Of a stretch of DNA of 64,000 bases, positions 36,839 through 46,027 are shown piece after piece. Origin of the DNA: Acidobacteriota bacterium. Its GTDB lineage: Bacteria; Acidobacteriota; Terriglobia; Bryobacterales; Bryobacteraceae. Position numbers and translations under genes: made by a program. Location: contig SYLY01000017.1 of the NCBI GenBank assembly GCA_005808475.1, positions 1 through 64,000 of the forward strand. The letters run 5' to 3'. A model generated the notes under the pieces. The model had not been told where the DNA came from. It did no database searches and worked only from the letters and a program-made list of their open reading frames with translations. Position 1 is the stretch's first letter. Every line of letters begins with the position of its first letter.

Positions 36839-39800
36839 ATGTTCACGAGACTCGCGAGCCGGTTTGTACTCCTCTTGGCGATCGCCGCCACCGCGTGGAG
36901 CCAGCGTGTCAAGTCGACGCTCAGCGGCGCCGTCACCGACCCGTCCCGCGCCGCAGTCTCGGGCGCGCAGGTCACGCTGTTCAACGAGGGCACCAACGCC
37001 GTGCTCGAGTTCCGCACCGGAACCGATGGTTCGTTCGCCTTTCCGTTCCTCGATCCCGGCGCCTATAGGGTCGAGGCCGTCATGGAAGGCTTCAAGAAGT
37101 CGGTGCAGCGGGAAATCACGATCCGGGTCGCAACCGACCAGCGCCTCGACATACGGCTCGAACTCGGCCGCGTCGCCGAGCAGATCGAAGTCGCCGCGCA
37201 AGCGCCGCTGCTCGAGAGCGTGAGCTCGACACTGGGGCAGGTGGTGGACAACAAGAAGATCGCCGACCTGCCGATCGGCGGCCGCAACGTGCTCAGCCTG
37301 CTGACCATCATCCCGGGCTCGTCCGGCGGCGGCGGGGGCGTCGGCACCACCAGTTCCAATCCGAGCATCAATGGAAACCGCGCGACGTCGAACAATTTCA
37401 ACATAGACGGCGTGCCGGTCAATCAGGAGTTCAGCGGAACCACAGGCGGTGCGGGGGTGGCCTACGTTCCCCAGATCGACGCGATCGGCGAGTTCAAGGT
37501 GATCACCAGCAACTACTCGGCCGAGTACGGCCGCGCGATGGGAGCCGTGGTCGCCATCAGCATCAAGTCGGGAACGAACCGGTTGCACGGAACCGCGTTC
37601 GAGTTCCTCCGCAACGACAAGCTCGACGCCAAGAACTTTTTCGCCGCGCCGGCGGCGAGAAAGCCGGTGCTTCGCTACAACCAGTTCGGCGGTTCGGTGG
37701 GCGGCCCGATTCGCAAGGATCGCCTGTTCTTCTTCACCAACGCGGAATGGACGAGGAACTTCGGCCAGGCCGTCCGGATCTCCACCGTGCCGACGGTGCG
37801 CATGCGCGCCGGTGACTTCGGCGAGGACGCCAATACGATCTACGATCCCCGGACCACGCGCCGCGAGGGCAACGCCGTCGTGCGCGATCCCGTCGCCAAC
37901 AATACGATCCCCGCGGCCATCATCGACGAGGCATCCCGCAAGATCTCCGCCTTCTGGCCGGCGCCGAACGTCGCCGGCGCGCTCGGCAATAACTTCAACC
38001 TGCAGACCGGCACGAGCAGCACGTCGGTCCGGACCGACACCAAGATCGACTGGGTGGTCAACTCGTCGAACACCGTGACGGGCCGCTACAGCGACAACCG
38101 CACTCACAGCTTCTCCGGATTCAATCTGCCCGGTCCGGCGAACCCGAACGCACAGGCCCTTAGCGAATCGGCGAACCCGGGGTTCCAGGTGAGCCACCTG
38201 CACACGTTCTCGCCGGTGCTGATCAGCGAACTGCGCGTTGCGTTCCAGAAGCGCAGCAATCCGCAACTGGCCGAACCCAGCGCGCTCGACGACTGGCGCA
38301 CCAAGCTCTCGCTGCCCGCCTTGCACCAGGACACGCGGCTGCAATGGGGATTCCCGAACATCACGCCCACGGGAATGACCGCGCTGGGCACGCCGTATGA
38401 CCGCTTCCTGTTCGAGCAGCGCAACTGGAACGTCGTGGAGACCGTCAGTTGGACGCGCGGCGCGCACTTCGTCAAGTTTGGCGGCTCCATCAGCAGGCTC
38501 CACACGGTCGACTACATTCCGAATTTCCCGGCGGGAGGCTACATCCAGTCCGGGGTGTTCACGAGTGTTCCGGGCCGCGCGCGAACCGGTCGCGGATTCG
38601 CCGACTTCCTGATCGGATGGTCTGACACCGCCTACGCGGGCCTGGCCTCGGGCGGCGGCATGCAGCCGATCACCAAGGAGGCGGCGCTGTTCGTGCAAGA
38701 CGACTACCGCATCACGCGCAAGCTCACGCTCAACCTCGGCCTTCGCTGGGACGTCTCCACCGCGCCTACCACCAAGGCCGGACTGTTCTGGGCCTTCAAC
38801 CCATCGTGCAACTGCAACCGCCGGCAGGAACCGCCGTTCCCGACCGACTGGATCAATTTCGGTCCGAGGATCGGGCTCGCCTGGCAGATCCTGCCCACGT
38901 TCGTGCTTCGCGGCGGATACGGGATTGCATATTTCCCGCAGTTCAAGGGCCTGTCGGGCTTCGGCGTGTTTCCGCCGGCGCTGCAGCAGAACGCCTTCCT
39001 GTCCGCCGACCAGGTGACGCCCGCCCGCACCTTCCGCGACACGTTCGGCCGCTTCCTCGACATCAACGCCACCAAGGAAGTGCCGATCTCCGTGAACAAC
39101 TCCACTGGAGGCTTCGACCCGGGGAGTTCCAAGGCGCCCTACATCCAAAGCTGGAACCTGACGCTGGACAAGAGCATCGCGCCGCACTTCGTTGTGGGCG
39201 CCGGATACGTGGCCAACAAGTCGACCAACCTCCACATCAATCGCGACCGCAACACGCTGCCGACGGCGCTGTTGGGTCCGAACGACCGTTTCGGCGGACT
39301 GGCGGCGCAGCAGCGGCGTCCGTTTCCCGCCGCGGGCCGCGTGACCTTCATCACCAACGAGGGCAATTCCAACTACCATTCGCTGCAAGCCAGGGCCGAG
39401 TGGCGGTCCAACGGCGGGCTCTCGTTCCTCACCTCGTACACGTGGAGCAAGGCGATCGACGAACCGTATCCGCAATTGATGGACCCCACCTTTCGCAGGA
39501 GCGCGCGCGGGGAGTCGCCCGCCGACGTTCGGCACTACTTCGCGCACAGCGTCAGCTACGATCTTCCCTGGGGTCCCGGACGGCGGTGGCTGACTGGAAA
39601 CAGCGTCGCGCAATATGTGATTGGCGGCTGGCAGAGCAACGCGATCTTCATCGCGCGGACCGGCTATCCGTTCTCGGTGCTCGCCCCGTCCAACTTGTCC
39701 GGCAGCTTTTCGGTCGGACAGGCCCGCGCCGACCGCTTGCGGGACGGAGCGCTGGGCGTTGACAAGCGGTCGATCAACCGCTGGTTCGAGGCGGAGGCGT

Positions 39801-40069
39801 TCGCCCAGCCCGCCCCGTTCACGTTCGGCAATTCGGCGCCGAACGTGGTCCGCGGTCCGAGGATGGTCAACATCGACGCATCCATCTTCAAGGGCTTTGC
39901 GCTGTCCGAGAAGGCGGCGCTACAGTTCCGCGCCGAGGCTTTCAACTCGAGCAACACGCCGGGATTCGGGCTTCCCGCGGCCACTATCGGTACGCCCACC
40001 GTGGGCCGCATCACAAGCCTCGCGAAGGGGAACCGGACGGTTCAGCTCGCGCTGAAGATCATATTCTGA
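36839..40069 (+). CDS. TonB-dependent (Oar-like) outer-membrane receptor 2
   Basis: 1076 aa from the ATG at 36839, with GGGAGG 7-12 nt upstream deciding the start. The signal peptide ends TAWSQ; the regulatory sandwich has LSGAVTDPSRAAVSGAQVTL, and the plug has IGEFKVITSNYSAEYGRAMG. The barrel ends NRTVQLALKIIF, the aromatic C-terminal residue expected for outer-membrane insertion. The TGA overlaps the start of the SGNH hydrolase gene, so receptor and esterase are coupled. Similar in architecture to receptors 1 and 3 but not a close copy. Confidence 0.9.
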   Translation: MFTRLASRFVLLLAIAATAWSQRVKSTLSGAVTDPSRAAVSGAQVTLFNEGTNAVLEFRTGTDGSFAFPFLDPGAYRVEAVMEGFKKSVQREITIRVATDQRLDIRLELGRVAEQIEVAAQAPLLESVSSTLGQVVDNKKIADLPIGGRNVLSLLTIIPGSSGGGGGVGTTSSNPSINGNRATSNNFNIDGVPVNQEFSGTTGGAGVAYVPQIDAIGEFKVITSNYSAEYGRAMGAVVAISIKSGTNRLHGTAFEFLRNDKLDAKNFFAAPAARKPVLRYNQFGGSVGGPIRKDRLFFFTNAEWTRNFGQAVRISTVPTVRMRAGDFGEDANTIYDPRTTRREGNAVVRDPVANNTIPAAIIDEASRKISAFWPAPNVAGALGNNFNLQTGTSSTSVRTDTKIDWVVNSSNTVTGRYSDNRTHSFSGFNLPGPANPNAQALSESANPGFQVSHLHTFSPVLISELRVAFQKRSNPQLAEPSALDDWRTKLSLPALHQDTRLQWGFPNITPTGMTALGTPYDRFLFEQRNWNVVETVSWTRGAHFVKFGGSISRLHTVDYIPNFPAGGYIQSGVFTSVPGRARTGRGFADFLIGWSDTAYAGLASGGGMQPITKEAALFVQDDYRITRKLTLNLGLRWDVSTAPTTKAGLFWAFNPSCNCNRRQEPPFPTDWINFGPRIGLAWQILPTFVLRGGYGIAYFPQFKGLSGFGVFPPALQQNAFLSADQVTPARTFRDTFGRFLDINATKEVPISVNNSTGGFDPGSSKAPYIQSWNLTLDKSIAPHFVVGAGYVANKSTNLHINRDRNTLPTALLGPNDRFGGLAAQQRRPFPAAGRVTFITNEGNSNYHSLQARAEWRSNGGLSFLTSYTWSKAIDEPYPQLMDPTFRRSARGESPADVRHYFAHSVSYDLPWGPGRRWLTGNSVAQYVIGGWQSNAIFIARTGYPFSVLAPSNLSGSFSVGQARADRLRDGALGVDKRSINRWFEAEAFAQPAPFTFGNSAPNVVRGPRMVNIDASIFKGFALSEKAALQFRAEAFNSSNTPGFGLPAATIGTPTVGRITSLAKGNRTVQLALKIIF

Positions 40070-40950
40070 TGCGCGCGTTTCCACTCATCGGAAGTCTGCT
40101 GCTCGCCTGTCCCCTCCAGGCTGATCGCATCGTGCTCCACGGCGACAGCATCGTAAAGGGCTACGCGTTCGGAAACTACACCGATCCGTCTCCGCTTCGA
40201 ACGCTGCACGGGATCTTCCGGATTCTCCTTCAGGCGAACGTGCCGGACCCTCCCGAACTGCCGGTGCTCACCTACCTTTGGCGCGTTCCCGTGGGGCCCG
40301 TCGATTCCGTCGCCAAGGAAATCGCGGCACAAGCGCGGCGCGGCGACATCCGGCGCGGCGACTGGCTGGTCTACGAGGACGCCGGCGGGATCGACGACTC
40401 CGTCCACCCGGCGCCATATCCGGATGCCACACGCATGTACGAGCGGTACCGCGCCTCGCTGCGCGACATGATCGGCGAGGCGTCGCGGACGGTGGGTCGC
40501 GACCGCCTCGTGCTGATGACGATGTTCGACTACGAGCCCAGCGCCAAGTGCAGGTGGTGCCGCTGGGACTCGCCGCTCGACGACGGCGCGCATACCGGCA
40601 ACGACGCCATTCGCGACGAGGCCGCCGCCCAGAGCGTGCGGCTGATCGACATGAATCGCATCATGGACGCGGCGAACCAACACGCGCTTGACCGCGGATT
40701 CGGGCGCATGGTGGGCCCCGACGGAATCCACCCGAACGTCTACGGAAACTACGTCATGGTGCTGGCCATCGCGCGGGCCATCGGCTACGACACGGGGCGC
40801 TGGGATCTGGCTCTGCTTGCGGCGCGGTTTTCGCATCCCGCGCCGGGCGGCGACGTCGAGCGCGTGTGGGGCTTCTCCAAGGATCCATCCGATTCCGAGC
40901 GGCGCGAACTGCTCGAGTCGCTGAGGAATATCGTCAATTCGATTCCATGA
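40069..40950 (+). CDS. Secreted SGNH/GDSL-type hydrolase
   Basis: 293 aa. Signal peptide MRAFPLIGSLLLACPLQA. Block I carries Ser27 in LHGDSIVKGYAFGNY; block V is GPDGIHPNVYGN with the Asp-x-x-His pair. Family members are esterases acting on carbohydrate-linked acetyl or other esters. A second, longer homologue with the same GDSI-(V/A)-(K/R)-GYAFGNYTD signature is encoded at 52312. It is coupled to TonB receptor 2 and followed at 7 bp by a GH43-like protein. Confidence 0.88.
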   Translation: MRAFPLIGSLLLACPLQADRIVLHGDSIVKGYAFGNYTDPSPLRTLHGIFRILLQANVPDPPELPVLTYLWRVPVGPVDSVAKEIAAQARRGDIRRGDWLVYEDAGGIDDSVHPAPYPDATRMYERYRASLRDMIGEASRTVGRDRLVLMTMFDYEPSAKCRWCRWDSPLDDGAHTGNDAIRDEAAAQSVRLIDMNRIMDAANQHALDRGFGRMVGPDGIHPNVYGNYVMVLAIARAIGYDTGRWDLALLAARFSHPAPGGDVERVWGFSKDPSDSERRELLESLRNIVNSIP

Positions 40951-40957
40951 CCGGACC

Positions 40958-42520
40958 ATGATTACCAGACGCGCGTTCCTCCACACCCCCGCATTGCTCT
41001 CCGCGCTTCCGGCAACCGCCGCGAAGACCTTCCACTTCTTCGACTGGTTCCACGTCAAGAAAGGCGAACTCGGGGTCAGCCTGGATCCGGCGCGCATGAG
41101 CCCGGAGGGCCGGACGCTGCGAGACAGCATCTCTCGTGACTTCGGCCGCGACTTCCCGCTTGACGGCCACGCGCTTCGACCCGTCGATGTGCCGTTCGGG
41201 ATTCGGCTCGCCATCGAGCCCGCGAGCAAGTCCGCTCCCTGGCTCGGGCCGGACCTGCCGTGGGAGGAGTCGACGAACTTCGTCCGCGTGATCCAGGAAC
41301 AGGGGAAGTTCCGCTGCTGGTATACGGCGCGCGTCAAGAAGGCGAAACAGCAGCTCGCCTTCTCCGATGGCCGCGGCATGGAACTCAGCGGCTCCGTGCT
41401 CGGCTATGCGGAAAGCGTGGACGGGCTGCGCTGGACGAAGCCCGAACTCGACGTGACGCGCATCGACGGCAAACGCACCAACGTCGTGGCGGCGAACATC
41501 AATGGCGGCGGGGTGTTCCGCGACGACCACGGCCCGCCCTCGGAACGCTATAAGTTCTTCCATTTCGCCGAGCGGCCCAAGGAACTGATCCCGCCCAACG
41601 CAACGACGCACGAACGCTACGGGTTGTTCGCCTTCGTGTCGCCGGACGGTCTTCGCTGGGAGCAGCGGCCGAAGCTGCTGATCCCGTACTTCTCCGACAC
41701 CGACAACATCGGCGCGTGGGATCCGGCGCTCGGCAAGTACGTCGGCTACTTTCGTCACCACATCAGTGAGCGCAGCATTTCCCGCGCGGAAACGGACGAT
41801 TTCTGGAACTGGCCCCAACCGGAGCCGATCCTTTATGCCTCGCCGCTCGACGGACCCGCCGACGACTACTACACAAGCGGCTATACGACCTATCCGGACG
41901 ATCCGTCGTTGCGTTTGCTGTTCGCCTCGATCTACCACCGGGACCGCGACTCGATCGATGTGCGGCTGGGGATTTCGCGGAACGGCCGCCTGTTCCAGTG
42001 GGTGTCGCTCGATCCTATCCTTCCCCGCGGCTCCCATGGCGAATGGGATGCCGGGGCCGTCTACGTGTCGCCAAATCTGGTGAGGCTGCCCGATGGACGG
42101 ATCGCGGCGCCATTTTCAGGAAGGTCCATCAGCCACAACGAGCATTGGTTCGGCGCCTTCTACGGTGATCGGGCGGACCGGACCGGGGCCGCGTGGGCCA
42201 CGTGGGCCGATGGTCGACTGGCGGGAATCGAAGCGGCCGGGCATGGCGAGTTCACCACCAAGGCCGCCGAGTTCGGTGGCGACGCGATTCTAGTGAACGC
42301 GCGGACAGGCCGCGCCGGAGCCGTGGATGTGGAGCTTCGCGAAAAAGGCCGCCCGATTCCGGGGTTCGCGTTCGACCAGTGCGTGGGGTTGGAGGGAGAC
42401 CACATTTGGTCGCCGATGCGGTGGCGCGGGAAGGACTCGCTGGCGATGCTGAAGGGCAGGCGCCTGGAGCTTCGGTTCCGGCTGCGTTCGGCGAAGGTGT
42501 TCGGGCATCGGTTCGGCTGA
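40958..42520 (+). CDS. Tat-exported GH43/GH32-like beta-propeller protein
   Basis: 520 aa. MITRRAFLHTPALL is a Tat signal. Repeated blade motifs such as GYAESVDGLRWTKPEL, FAFVSPDGLRWEQRP and GISRNGRLFQWVSLDP are typical of five-bladed glycosidase propellers (GH43/GH32/GH130 group). I could not assign the three acidic catalytic residues. Likely acts on a carbohydrate in the periplasm. It lies between the SGNH hydrolase and an MFS transporter. Confidence 0.72.
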   Translation: MITRRAFLHTPALLSALPATAAKTFHFFDWFHVKKGELGVSLDPARMSPEGRTLRDSISRDFGRDFPLDGHALRPVDVPFGIRLAIEPASKSAPWLGPDLPWEESTNFVRVIQEQGKFRCWYTARVKKAKQQLAFSDGRGMELSGSVLGYAESVDGLRWTKPELDVTRIDGKRTNVVAANINGGGVFRDDHGPPSERYKFFHFAERPKELIPPNATTHERYGLFAFVSPDGLRWEQRPKLLIPYFSDTDNIGAWDPALGKYVGYFRHHISERSISRAETDDFWNWPQPEPILYASPLDGPADDYYTSGYTTYPDDPSLRLLFASIYHRDRDSIDVRLGISRNGRLFQWVSLDPILPRGSHGEWDAGAVYVSPNLVRLPDGRIAAPFSGRSISHNEHWFGAFYGDRADRTGAAWATWADGRLAGIEAAGHGEFTTKAAEFGGDAILVNARTGRAGAVDVELREKGRPIPGFAFDQCVGLEGDHIWSPMRWRGKDSLAMLKGRRLELRFRLRSAKVFGHRFG

Positions 42521-42522
42521 CG

Positions 42523-43740
42523 ATGGCCTATCGCTGGAAGCTCGTCGCGCTCCTGTTCTGCTGTGGCGCCCTGAACTACGGCGACCGCGCCGCCACGTCG
42601 GCGGTGTTCCCCCTGTTCCGCGTGACGCTCGGCATCACGGACTTGCAGATCGCGGCGGTCGGATCGCTGTTCCTGTGGGCCTACGCCATCGGATCGCCGC
42701 TGGCTGGCGTACTTGCGGATCGCAAATCGCGAAGCCGGCTGATCGTGGGGAGCCTTGCGGCGTGGAGCATCGTCACCGCCTGCACCGCGCTGGTCACGAC
42801 TGTGAACCAACTGCTGTTCACGCGCGTTCTGCTCGGGTTCGCCGAATGCCTCTATCTGCCTGCCGCGATTGCGCTGATCGCCGACCACCACGACAGCGGC
42901 TCGCGAGCCTCCGCGATCAGCATCCACACGGCCGGATTGAGCGCCGGACTCGTCGGTGGCGGCACCCTTTCGGGCTACCTCGGCGAGCACCACGGATGGC
43001 AGGTCCCGTTCCTGTCCCTGGGAGTGGCGGGGATCCTGCTCGCGGTGGCATGCGCGCTGTTTCTGAAGGATGGGTCCGGCGAGCGGCCGGCGCCCAAGAA
43101 ACCATCGGTCCGCGCGTTCGGCGAGCTGATCTCGATCCCGAGCATCGCCTTGCTCATTGCCGCGGCGATGTTCTCCGCGGCCGGCATGAACATGTTCACC
43201 AACTGGCTGCCGTTGTATTTCCGCGAGAGCTACGGGTTGAGTTTGGCGGGCGCGGGATTCTCGGGGACGTTCCTGGTCCAGTTCTCCGGCGTGCTCGGCG
43301 CGTTGTTTGGCGGCGTCGTCTCAGACCATGCCGCCAGGGCATCCAAGCGCCGGCGGATGTTGCTCCAGAGCGCTGCCATGGCGCTTTCCGCTCCCGCGCT
43401 GATTCTGTTTTTGTGGCGTCCGGCGTTCGCGGTGCTCGCTGTCTGCATCTTCTTTTTTGGCCTCATGCGCGCGGCGGGGGTGGCGAACGAGAACCCGATG
43501 TTGTGCGATCTGCTCGAGCCTCGCAAGCGCTCCACCGCGATCGGATTGATGAACGCCACCAATTGCCTGGCGGGAGGAATCGGCATCTTCGCCGCGGGTC
43601 TGCTCAAGACCTCGTACGGATTGAACACGGCCTTCGCCGGAATCTCGGTGCTGATGCTTTGCGCCGCATCGTTGACGATCACCGGCTACCTGATCTTCCT
43701 CGAGAGGGATCTGGCGCGCGGGACCGCGGCCGGGAATTGA
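42523..43740 (+). CDS. MFS transporter (sugar phosphate/organic anion type)
   Basis: 405 aa, about 12 hydrophobic segments. The signature GVLADRKSRSRLIVG follows TM2. NYGDRAATSAVFPLFR near the N-terminus resembles the anion:cation symporter/hexuronate group (DRxxxS). It starts 2 bp after the propeller gene and precedes the phyH gene by 14 bp, so it probably imports the product released by the SGNH/propeller enzymes. Confidence 0.85.
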   Translation: MAYRWKLVALLFCCGALNYGDRAATSAVFPLFRVTLGITDLQIAAVGSLFLWAYAIGSPLAGVLADRKSRSRLIVGSLAAWSIVTACTALVTTVNQLLFTRVLLGFAECLYLPAAIALIADHHDSGSRASAISIHTAGLSAGLVGGGTLSGYLGEHHGWQVPFLSLGVAGILLAVACALFLKDGSGERPAPKKPSVRAFGELISIPSIALLIAAAMFSAAGMNMFTNWLPLYFRESYGLSLAGAGFSGTFLVQFSGVLGALFGGVVSDHAARASKRRRMLLQSAAMALSAPALILFLWRPAFAVLAVCIFFFGLMRAAGVANENPMLCDLLEPRKRSTAIGLMNATNCLAGGIGIFAAGLLKTSYGLNTAFAGISVLMLCAASLTITGYLIFLERDLARGTAAGN

Positions 43741-43754
43741 TATGATCCTATCCA

Positions 43755-44546
43755 ATGTCAGCCGAACACCTCCACGCTCAGTTCATCCGTGACGGTCATT
43801 GTTGCATCGAGGGCGTGATCGGTCCAGACGAAATCGGGGCGATCCGCGAGAATGTCGCTCGCGATGTTCGCGAGCACTCGATCCTTCCGCCTCCGCAAGG
43901 CTACGTACCCGGATTCCTGCGATTCAACCAGGCGCTGGCGCCGTACCTCGCCTCGCCGAAGCTGATGGAAGTGGTCGAGACACTGTTCGGACCCCATTCA
44001 CGAATCTCGATGGTAACCGGCAGCATCAACGGGCCCGGCATCCCGCGCGGAGACCTCCACGCCGACTGGCCCTTCAACCAAAAGAACGCCTCGCACATTC
44101 CCGCTCCGTATCCCGATGCGCCCATGCACGTGCTCACCATGTGGATGCTGACGGACTTCACGCACGACAACGGCGCCACCATCATCATTCCGGGCTCGCA
44201 CCGGCTATCCGACCATCCGCGCAAAGGCGGAGAGATCGACCCGAGGCAACCGTATCCGGGCGAGCAGCGGCTGCTCGGGAAAGCGGGCTCCGTGGCGATG
44301 CTGGACACGCGCATGTGGCACGCGATCGCGCCGAACGTGACGAGCGAAGATCGCGTCGCGGTCATCGTGCGCTATGCGCCGTGGTGGCTGAATCTGGATC
44401 CGTTGCGCCCAGGCACGGTCGACCGCGCGGATATCGTCGAGGCGAACAATGGCGTGGAGTCGCCGGTTCCACCTTTGCCGCGAGAGGTTTTCGACCGTTT
44501 GCCCGCGGAGGTCAAGCCGCTGCTCCACTACTCGGTTGAGCAGTAG
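43755..44546 (+). CDS. Phytanoyl-CoA dioxygenase (PhyH) family Fe(II)/2-oxoglutarate oxygenase
   Basis: 263 aa. The iron facial triad is visible: His102 and Asp104 in LHADWPF and His189 in MWHAIAPN, with a following Arg (VRYAPWW) to bind 2-oxoglutarate. The family hydroxylates small organic molecules. A truncated homologue (the last 121 codons) lies at 46600-46965. It is in the operon after the MFS gene, and converges with an NHL gene fragment. Confidence 0.88.
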   Translation: MSAEHLHAQFIRDGHCCIEGVIGPDEIGAIRENVARDVREHSILPPPQGYVPGFLRFNQALAPYLASPKLMEVVETLFGPHSRISMVTGSINGPGIPRGDLHADWPFNQKNASHIPAPYPDAPMHVLTMWMLTDFTHDNGATIIIPGSHRLSDHPRKGGEIDPRQPYPGEQRLLGKAGSVAMLDTRMWHAIAPNVTSEDRVAVIVRYAPWWLNLDPLRPGTVDRADIVEANNGVESPVPPLPREVFDRLPAEVKPLLHYSVEQ

Positions 44547-44819
44547 GACTCGCCATCACCGCGAGACCGGCACGAACTTCTGGACTGTTCCGCTCAACAG
44601 TCCAAGGTAGACTTCGCCGGATGCGCCCACGGCGATTCCGTGGGCGCCGCCATCTCCTTGTGGCAGCTGGCCCAGCGCCTTGCCGTCGAGATCGTACAGG
44701 GTCGATCCCGCCCACAGGCGTTGCTCCTTCGTCAGGAACAATCCGGATACTCCGCCGTCGGTCCGCCACTGCCTGAGGAACTTGCCCTGGGGGTCGAACA
44801 CTTGAATCCGCCGGTTGTC
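44181..44819 (+). repeat. Left copy of a 640-bp duplicated phyH-NHL segment
   Basis: Aligns without gaps over 366 bp of phyH (36 mismatches by hand count) and, after a 1-bp shift, over 264 bp of the NHL gene (about 13 mismatches) with 46600-47239. Same orientation. Left end is inside intact phyH; right end is where the NHL fragment stops. Confidence 0.9.
44556..44819 (-). pseudogene. NHL-repeat protein, C-terminal fragment
   Basis: Encodes the last 88 residues of the intact NHL protein at 46976-47947 (shared WAGSTLYDLDGKALGQLPQG and KFVPVSR end) but has no 5' part: homology stops at 44819, just inside the preceding NHL blade. It is a remnant of a second copy. A short GTG/ATG-started frame persists at 44556-44801 but would lack a signal peptide. 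Confidence 0.85.
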
Positions 44820-44841
44820 CGTTTGCTCCGCGTCGGGAGGC

Positions 44842-44965
44842 GATGCAGGAGTTCATCGCAACGCTCAACCAGGAGCTGGCGGCGCGCGTCGTTCGTGTCG
44901 AGCCGCAGGAGCAGAACTCGCTCGTGCCGGTACGCCCGATGGTGCTGGAGGCGGTCCGGGCCGGA
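44842..44965 (+). repeat. 124-bp repeat element, copy 1
   Basis: Matches 45869-45992 with 8 mismatches and one indel, including 49 identical bases in a row. It encodes EFIATLNQELAARVVRVEPQ in one frame. It starts 22 bp after the truncated NHL fragment. Origin unknown. Confidence 0.8.
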
Positions 44966-44989
44966 GGAAGCGCCGACCGTGACTCGGAA

Positions 44990-45166
44990 CTACACGAGCC
45001 AACCGGTACAGGACAGGAGATCAATGAGGGCCAACAAAACCTGCACGAGAGACGAGATAGCCAAGCGAACGAGGTCCTTGAACCCGATCACGACGTAAAT
45101 CGATGCGCCCAAAAGCATGGCCAGTGTCAGGTGCGCGTGCCAGGGCCCGTGGCCGTGTCCTCCCAC
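44990..45166 (-). CDS. Possible small membrane protein behind the RHH gene
   Basis: 58 codons from a GTG at 45166. The peptide has a histidine-rich start (GGHGHGPWHAHLT) and two hydrophobic stretches (LAMLLGASIYVVIGF and VQVLLALIDLLS). No Shine-Dalgarno sequence is apparent, and the frame is open well upstream without ATG/GTG/TTG between the RHH stop and 45166, so the true N-terminus may be longer or lost. No family recognised. Confidence 0.3.
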   Translation of the reverse strand: MGGHGHGPWHAHLTLAMLLGASIYVVIGFKDLVRLAISSLVQVLLALIDLLSCTGWLV

Positions 45167-45252
45167 GACAATCCAGACGCTTTGAATGAAATCCGCAACC
45201 TCTCCTAGGTGAAGCAGGCCAGGGGACGCTCTATGGATGAACGACTTGCTGG

Positions 45253-45552
45253 TTAGGCGGGTTGTTCCACCACGTGTGGGGGTGTGACCCTCGGCCGACG
45301 CATTCTCTTGGAGGCCGCCCTCTCCAGGCTGTTCATCAGAAGCTCCTTGTAGCCCTGGGTCGCCAGATCGATCGAGCCGATCATCCGCCCCGCTTTCCTC
45401 TCCCCGACTGCCCACTCGAACAGCGTCAGGGCGTCGTTGATCAGGTCCTTCTGAGTTGCGAGATCCGCTTCCTCCATCAACTCCTTCAGTTCCTGGTACC
45501 GCTCCTCTCGGATTTCCAGTTGGATCCGCTTTAACAATTTCAATATCCCCAA
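45253..45552 (-). CDS. Ribbon-helix-helix domain protein (antitoxin- or regulator-like)
   Basis: 99 aa, TTG start likely because a stop codon lies two codons upstream and no ATG is available. The beta strand KRIQLEIREERYQELKELME and the helices TQKDLINDALTLFEWAVGER fit a MetJ/Arc/CopG-like RHH fold, with a C-terminal extension (MIGSIDLATQGYKELLM). Such proteins repress promoters, often of toxin-antitoxin pairs. No toxin was recognised beside it. The gene lies in an AT-rich insert. Confidence 0.55.
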   Translation of the reverse strand: MGILKLLKRIQLEIREERYQELKELMEEADLATQKDLINDALTLFEWAVGERKAGRMIGSIDLATQGYKELLMNSLERAASKRMRRPRVTPPHVVEQPA

Positions 45553-45567
45553 TAACTATGTTGTCAA
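45540..45567 (-). promoter_or_regulatory. Candidate promoter at the 5' end of the RHH gene
   Basis: Minus-strand TTGACA (45562-45567) and TATTGA (45540-45545), 16 bp apart. The predicted transcript would start inside the annotated TTG-started frame, so translation may begin at a TTG a few codons downstream. Confidence 0.35.
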
Positions 45568-45780
45568 AAAATGGCTTAGAATCAAGGCGAATAGTACCGC
45601 GCCTGGACATCAGTTCGGTCCGGCAGTAGTTTGATTAATACTCCACGGTAGGGACCGATCTATAACAAAAACAAATGCATTGATAATTTTATGTGATGAT
45701 TTGGATGAATGGTAATAGTAAAGTCGATACATTGATCGATGTTTTGCCATCTGGTTCCATTATGCGCTCATTTTACGGAG
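45541..45780. other. AT-rich island without recognised genes
   Basis: About 39% GC over 240 bp by hand count, and 23% in 45661-45720, against well over 60% in the neighbouring genes. No coding frame is supported between the RHH gene and the second 124-bp repeat. Composition suggests foreign or non-coding control DNA. Confidence 0.75.
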
Positions 45781-45848
45781 GTGTCAACACCGTTTTTAGG
45801 GATTCTTGACCCAATCCTGGTGGGGCCGTCAGACAGTACAGGGCGCGC

Positions 45849-46012
45849 ATGGCGGCCCTGCGGGAGCAGATGGCGGAGTTCATCGTCACGCTCAACCAGG
45901 AGCTGGCGGCGCGCGTCGTTCGTGTCGAGCCGCAGGAGCGAACTCGCTCGTTCCGCTGCGCCCGGTGGTGCTGGAGGCGGTCCGGGCGGTCCGGCGCAAG
46001 CGGCGCGGATAG
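45849..46012 (+). pseudogene. Remnant of an unknown gene carrying 124-bp repeat copy 2
   Basis: Reads MAALREQMAEFIVTLNQELA, continues to EPQE, then needs a +1 base to continue as NSLVPLRPVVLEAVRAVRRK up to a TAG at 46010-46012. The repeat copy is 45869-45992. The first copy (44842) keeps the undamaged frame through this point, so the missing base is a deletion here. Parent family unknown; looks like the C-terminal tail of a larger protein. A short AG repeat follows the stop. Confidence 0.6.
45869..45992 (+). repeat. 124-bp repeat element, copy 2
   Basis: Direct repeat of 44842-44965 (8 mismatches, one indel). The two copies enclose the RHH gene, its possible partner and the AT-rich island. 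Confidence 0.8.
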
Positions 46013-46027
46013 AGAGAGAGAGCCTGT

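Noticed and set aside
44556-44801. Independent small gene
   Set aside because: It is colinear with the C-terminal part of the NHL gene at 46976 and has no own start region; treated as a fragment.
46008-46022. AG dinucleotide run as a phase-variable tract
   Set aside because: It is short and lies after the stop of a decayed frame, so changes in length would alter nothing visible.
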